Positions 5,810 to 7,294 of a DNA stretch of 7,294 nt are shown here, piece after piece. The notes below the pieces were generated by a model. The model worked only from the letters and a program-made list of their open reading frames with translations. It was not told the DNA's origin and did no database searches. The position numbers and the translations under genes are program-made. The first letter of the stretch is position 1; the number at the start of each line of letters is the position of its first letter. Source of the stretch: JBLIAZ01 sp047632015 (GTDB lineage Bacteria > Bacteroidota > Bacteroidia > Flavobacteriales_C > GCA-002722245); contig JBLIBC010000133.1 in the NCBI GenBank assembly GCA_047632015.1, positions 1 to 7,294 of the forward strand. The letters are read 5' to 3'.

Positions 5810-5865
5810 AAACTTAATCAATCCTTAACACATGGGGTGGTTAGGTGGGCGAATTGAATAGATTA
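5810..5865. repeat. Array hairpin repeat R5
   Basis: The clearest example of the core: CCTTAACAC (5823-5831) pairs with GTGGTTAGG (5837-5845) around a 5-nt loop, with one bulged base on each arm. It is then followed by TGGGCGAATTGAATAGATTA. The outer CCAAA end is replaced by AAAAA, so the -7-like element reads TAAGTTTT. The stop of the MORN-like gene (5863-5865) touches its edge. Confidence 0.95.
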
Positions 5866-6633
5866 ATGTGATAGAACCCTTTCACATCGATAAGAATCGC
5901 TATAAATAAAATCTTTCTCATGAGAATTGGTTACGACCCTCGACACTGTTTCCCCTTGAAACAAAACAGTTTTTACTTCATAAACAACAGGGCTGTTATA
6001 TTTAAAATCTATTTGATATGAACTATCTGCGGGAATGTTAAAAAACCCCTTTGTCATAACCTCATCTGAATATGAATTCACACAGTGTAAAGGCAAATTA
6101 TTCGAATCTCTTAAATTTAAATATATGACAACAGGCAGACCTTTTATTGGAAAAACCCTCCTTCTAATCAAAAGAGATGAATCGATGTCGTCCCTGTAAT
6201 TTTCCTCAAAAAACAACTTTCCATTATTGCCGTAATTATAAGTCAGAACTCCATTCTTACTAAACCCTTTAGTTGAATCAATTCTATTTTTAGAAAAATA
6301 AGTATCGCTCCTAATATTTCCATTTTTATAAAACAATTTTTCGCTCCTTGCTTTTAACACTGAATCCACTTCAATTATAGCAAGTACTTTTGAAGTATCC
6401 TCCCTTAACTTAATCTTTGTAATTCCTTGTTTGTATTGGGCATTCAAAAGTGAAAAACTATTGGCGTTAGCTGAATCAACTAGATAGTAACCCTGCTTAT
6501 GGCAAACTGACTTTTCATCAATACTAGAATTATAAAATATTTCTGGACTAATTAATAACTCATTCTCAGTTAGGTTTTGAGAAGTTAACGTATATGATAA
6601 AAACACTAAAATTACCTGCAATATATTTTTCAT
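5863..6633 (-). CDS. Exported protein with MORN-like (YwqK-type) repeats
   Basis: The 256-residue product has a signal peptide (1-19, MKNILQVILVFLSYTLTSQ). A stretch at about 98-147 reads EKLFYKNGNIRSDTYF, then GFSKNGVLTYNYGNNGKLFFEENY, which is the YxNGxlxxexxy pattern of MORN_2/YwqK-type repeats common in Bacteroidota exported proteins. The rest (about 155-256) is strand-rich and not recognised. Cys44, Cys184 and Cys250 are the only cysteines of the mature chain. The function is unknown; YwqK-type repeats are often labelled as antitoxin components in databases, but nothing here supports that role. The gene has a leader of about 78 nt from R6 and a TAATTTTG ten nt before the ATG, which could be its own -7 element. 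Confidence 0.82.
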   Translation of the reverse strand: MKNILQVILVFLSYTLTSQNLTENELLISPEIFYNSSIDEKSVCHKQGYYLVDSANANSFSLLNAQYKQGITKIKLREDTSKVLAIIEVDSVLKARSEKLFYKNGNIRSDTYFSKNRIDSTKGFSKNGVLTYNYGNNGKLFFEENYRDDIDSSLLIRRRVFPIKGLPVVIYLNLRDSNNLPLHCVNSYSDEVMTKGFFNIPADSSYQIDFKYNSPVVYEVKTVLFQGETVSRVVTNSHEKDFIYSDSYRCERVLSH

Positions 6634-6711
6634 AATTCAAAATTATAGTCTTGACTTGTGAAAACACTATAAAACTACAAAAACCTCAGCAACCACCACT
6701 ACCCTACCTGT

Positions 6712-6770
6712 GAACATAATCAATCCTTAACAAATGGGTGATTAGGTGGGCGAATCAATTGGTGGGTTGG
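6712..6770. repeat. Array hairpin repeat R6
   Basis: GAACATAATCAATCC, then TTAACAAATGGGTGATTAGG, TGGGCGAATCAATTGG and TGGGTTGG. The second half differs from the consensus (GAATTGAAT to GAATCAATT), yet CAAT still faces ATTG. The TANNTTTG end is broken to TATGTTC, the only copy with this change besides R5. Confidence 0.92.
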
Positions 6771-6776
6771 TGGTCG

Positions 6777-7193
6777 TTATTCGTGCCTTGATTTCTCCAA
6801 GTTCCATATATGAAGGGTTTGTTCACCTTCAGCAATTGAGTCAAATTTCATTTTAAACTCATTTTCATCTTTTTTCGTTATTGGAAGTACAACACCTAAT
6901 ACCCCTTCAGATTCTTTACCATGACCAAAAGAGAAATGCTCTACTCCTTCTCTATCTATAATTTCCCAATTGGTTAAAGTTGAATTGCTTATTCCATTGT
7001 GCAAGGAGTCAATAAGTTTTGCATCCCCGTTACTATACAGAATCAAGTATTGTGTTAGTTCTTCAAAATGATTTTCACTTTCAAAATCATTGGATTTCAT
7101 CATTTGATACGATGATTTCCATACCTCCGTATTGTCAGAACAAGAAAGCGTCAAAATTGACAATAATATTAAAACTATCAACAAAATTCTCAT
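6777..7193 (-). CDS. Small lipoprotein, function unknown
   Basis: The 138-residue product starts MRILLIVLILLSILTLSCSD, with Cys18 as the lipidated residue. Ser-Asp-x-x-Glu directly after the cysteine resembles the acidic lipoprotein export signal that sends Bacteroidota lipoproteins to the cell surface. The mature part (about 120 residues) has no motif I know; it contains DGxAKLIDSL-like and WEIIDREGVEHFSFG strands, which could form a small beta-rich domain like those of uncharacterised Bacteroidota lipocalin-like lipoproteins. The ATG at 7193 is 5 nt after the TANNTTTG of R7. A TTG six codons upstream in the repeat is in frame but would spoil the signal sequence. The stop is 6 nt from the edge of R6. 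Confidence 0.82.
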   Translation of the reverse strand: MRILLIVLILLSILTLSCSDNTEVWKSSYQMMKSNDFESENHFEELTQYLILYSNGDAKLIDSLHNGISNSTLTNWEIIDREGVEHFSFGHGKESEGVLGVVLPITKKDENEFKMKFDSIAEGEQTLHIWNLEKSRHE

Positions 7194-7194
7194 A

Positions 7195-7259
7195 CCCCCA
7201 AACATAATCAATCCTTAACACATAGGGATTTAGGTGGGCGAATTGAATGCATTCTTTGG
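7195..7259. repeat. Array hairpin repeat R7
   Basis: A complete copy with both outer ends, CCCCCAAACATAATCAATCC and ATTCTTTGG. The inner loop is TTAACACATAGGGA then TTTAGGTGGGCGAATTGAAT, with GTT changed to TTT. The repeat is followed by 35 nt to the window edge, so the array almost certainly continues to the right. Confidence 0.95.
7199..7206 (-). promoter_or_regulatory. TANNTTTG -7 element in R7
   Basis: The - strand reads TATGTTTG, then GGGGT, then ATG at 7193. It is an exact -7 consensus at the same 5-nt distance as in R2 and R4. Confidence 0.45.
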
Positions 7260-7294
7260 ATAGTGGCTCCGATGAGTAATTGAACTTATGTGAA

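Noticed and set aside
2699..7259. Canonical integron attC sites
   Set aside because: The RYYYAAC/GTTRRRY-like boxes are internal with about 10 nt between them and no L boxes; the outer ends are CCAAA/TTTGG. The shared string TTAGGCGGGCG in R4 resembles Vibrio attC ends but is probably chance.
2699..7259. CRISPR array
   Set aside because: Repeats are longer and more variable than CRISPR repeats, and the intervals are 0.46-1.15 kb with complete genes rather than 25-40-bp spacers.
7230..7294. C-terminus of a further - strand gene at the right edge
   Set aside because: Two frames are possible: one ends at TAA 7286-7288 before the repeat, the other runs into R7 and ends at TAA 7230-7232. Only a few codons are visible, so no gene can be called.

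Overview
The window is AT-rich DNA that fits a Bacteroidota bacterium, probably a flavobacterium- or cytophaga-like lineage. One gene ends in a type IX secretion (T9SS) C-terminal domain in the SxNP/LYDLNG...KGVYI...RIIKQ style. Another is a lipoprotein with an acidic export signal after the lipidated cysteine. The exported leucine-rich-repeat and MORN-like proteins are also of a kind common in this phylum, and several starts follow TANNTTTG, the Bacteroidota -7 promoter element, rather than a strong Shine-Dalgarno.

Left flank (1-625). The first 134 bases encode the C-terminus of a RelE/ParE-type toxin on the + strand. Then comes about 490 bases with no convincing gene. It holds G/T-rich direct repeats, a 10-bp tandem duplication, the 3' part of a tRNA (T-arm, acceptor 3' strand and CCA, ending at 468) with no matching 5' half, and a strong intrinsic terminator straight after it. 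This looks like a recombination junction or att-site relic at a tRNA 3' end.

Main region (626-7294). Eight genes all lie on the - strand. Seven copies of a roughly 60-bp imperfect hairpin repeat (R1-R7, at about 2699, 3348, 4199, 4657, 5810, 6712 and 7195) punctuate them. Between consecutive repeats there is exactly one gene, and the units are about 0.46-1.15 kb. The leftmost unit, beyond R1, carries two genes. Each gene starts right after one repeat copy or a short leader, and its stop lies just before, or inside, the next copy. The genes are unrelated to one another. This is the layout of a gene-cassette array, but the repeat is not a canonical integron attC: its RYYYAAC/GTTRRRY-like pair is internal, only about 10 nt apart, and enclosed by outer arms that fold back with large one-sided bulges.

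How the parts may work together (inference). The repeat could be both a structured recombination site and a portable promoter. Its end next to the downstream gene contains an exact TANNTTTG in five of seven copies, and in four of these the ATG follows after 4-5 nt, which would give leaderless mRNAs. All eight products carry signal peptides, a lipobox or membrane helices, so the array seems to be a store of envelope and secreted functions: two LRR proteins, an EreA/ChaN-like protein, a possible small outer-membrane barrel, a CxC-containing membrane protein, a small membrane protein with a possible PH-like domain, a MORN-like protein and a lipoprotein. No recombinase is visible in the window, so what moves the cassettes, if they move, is unknown.
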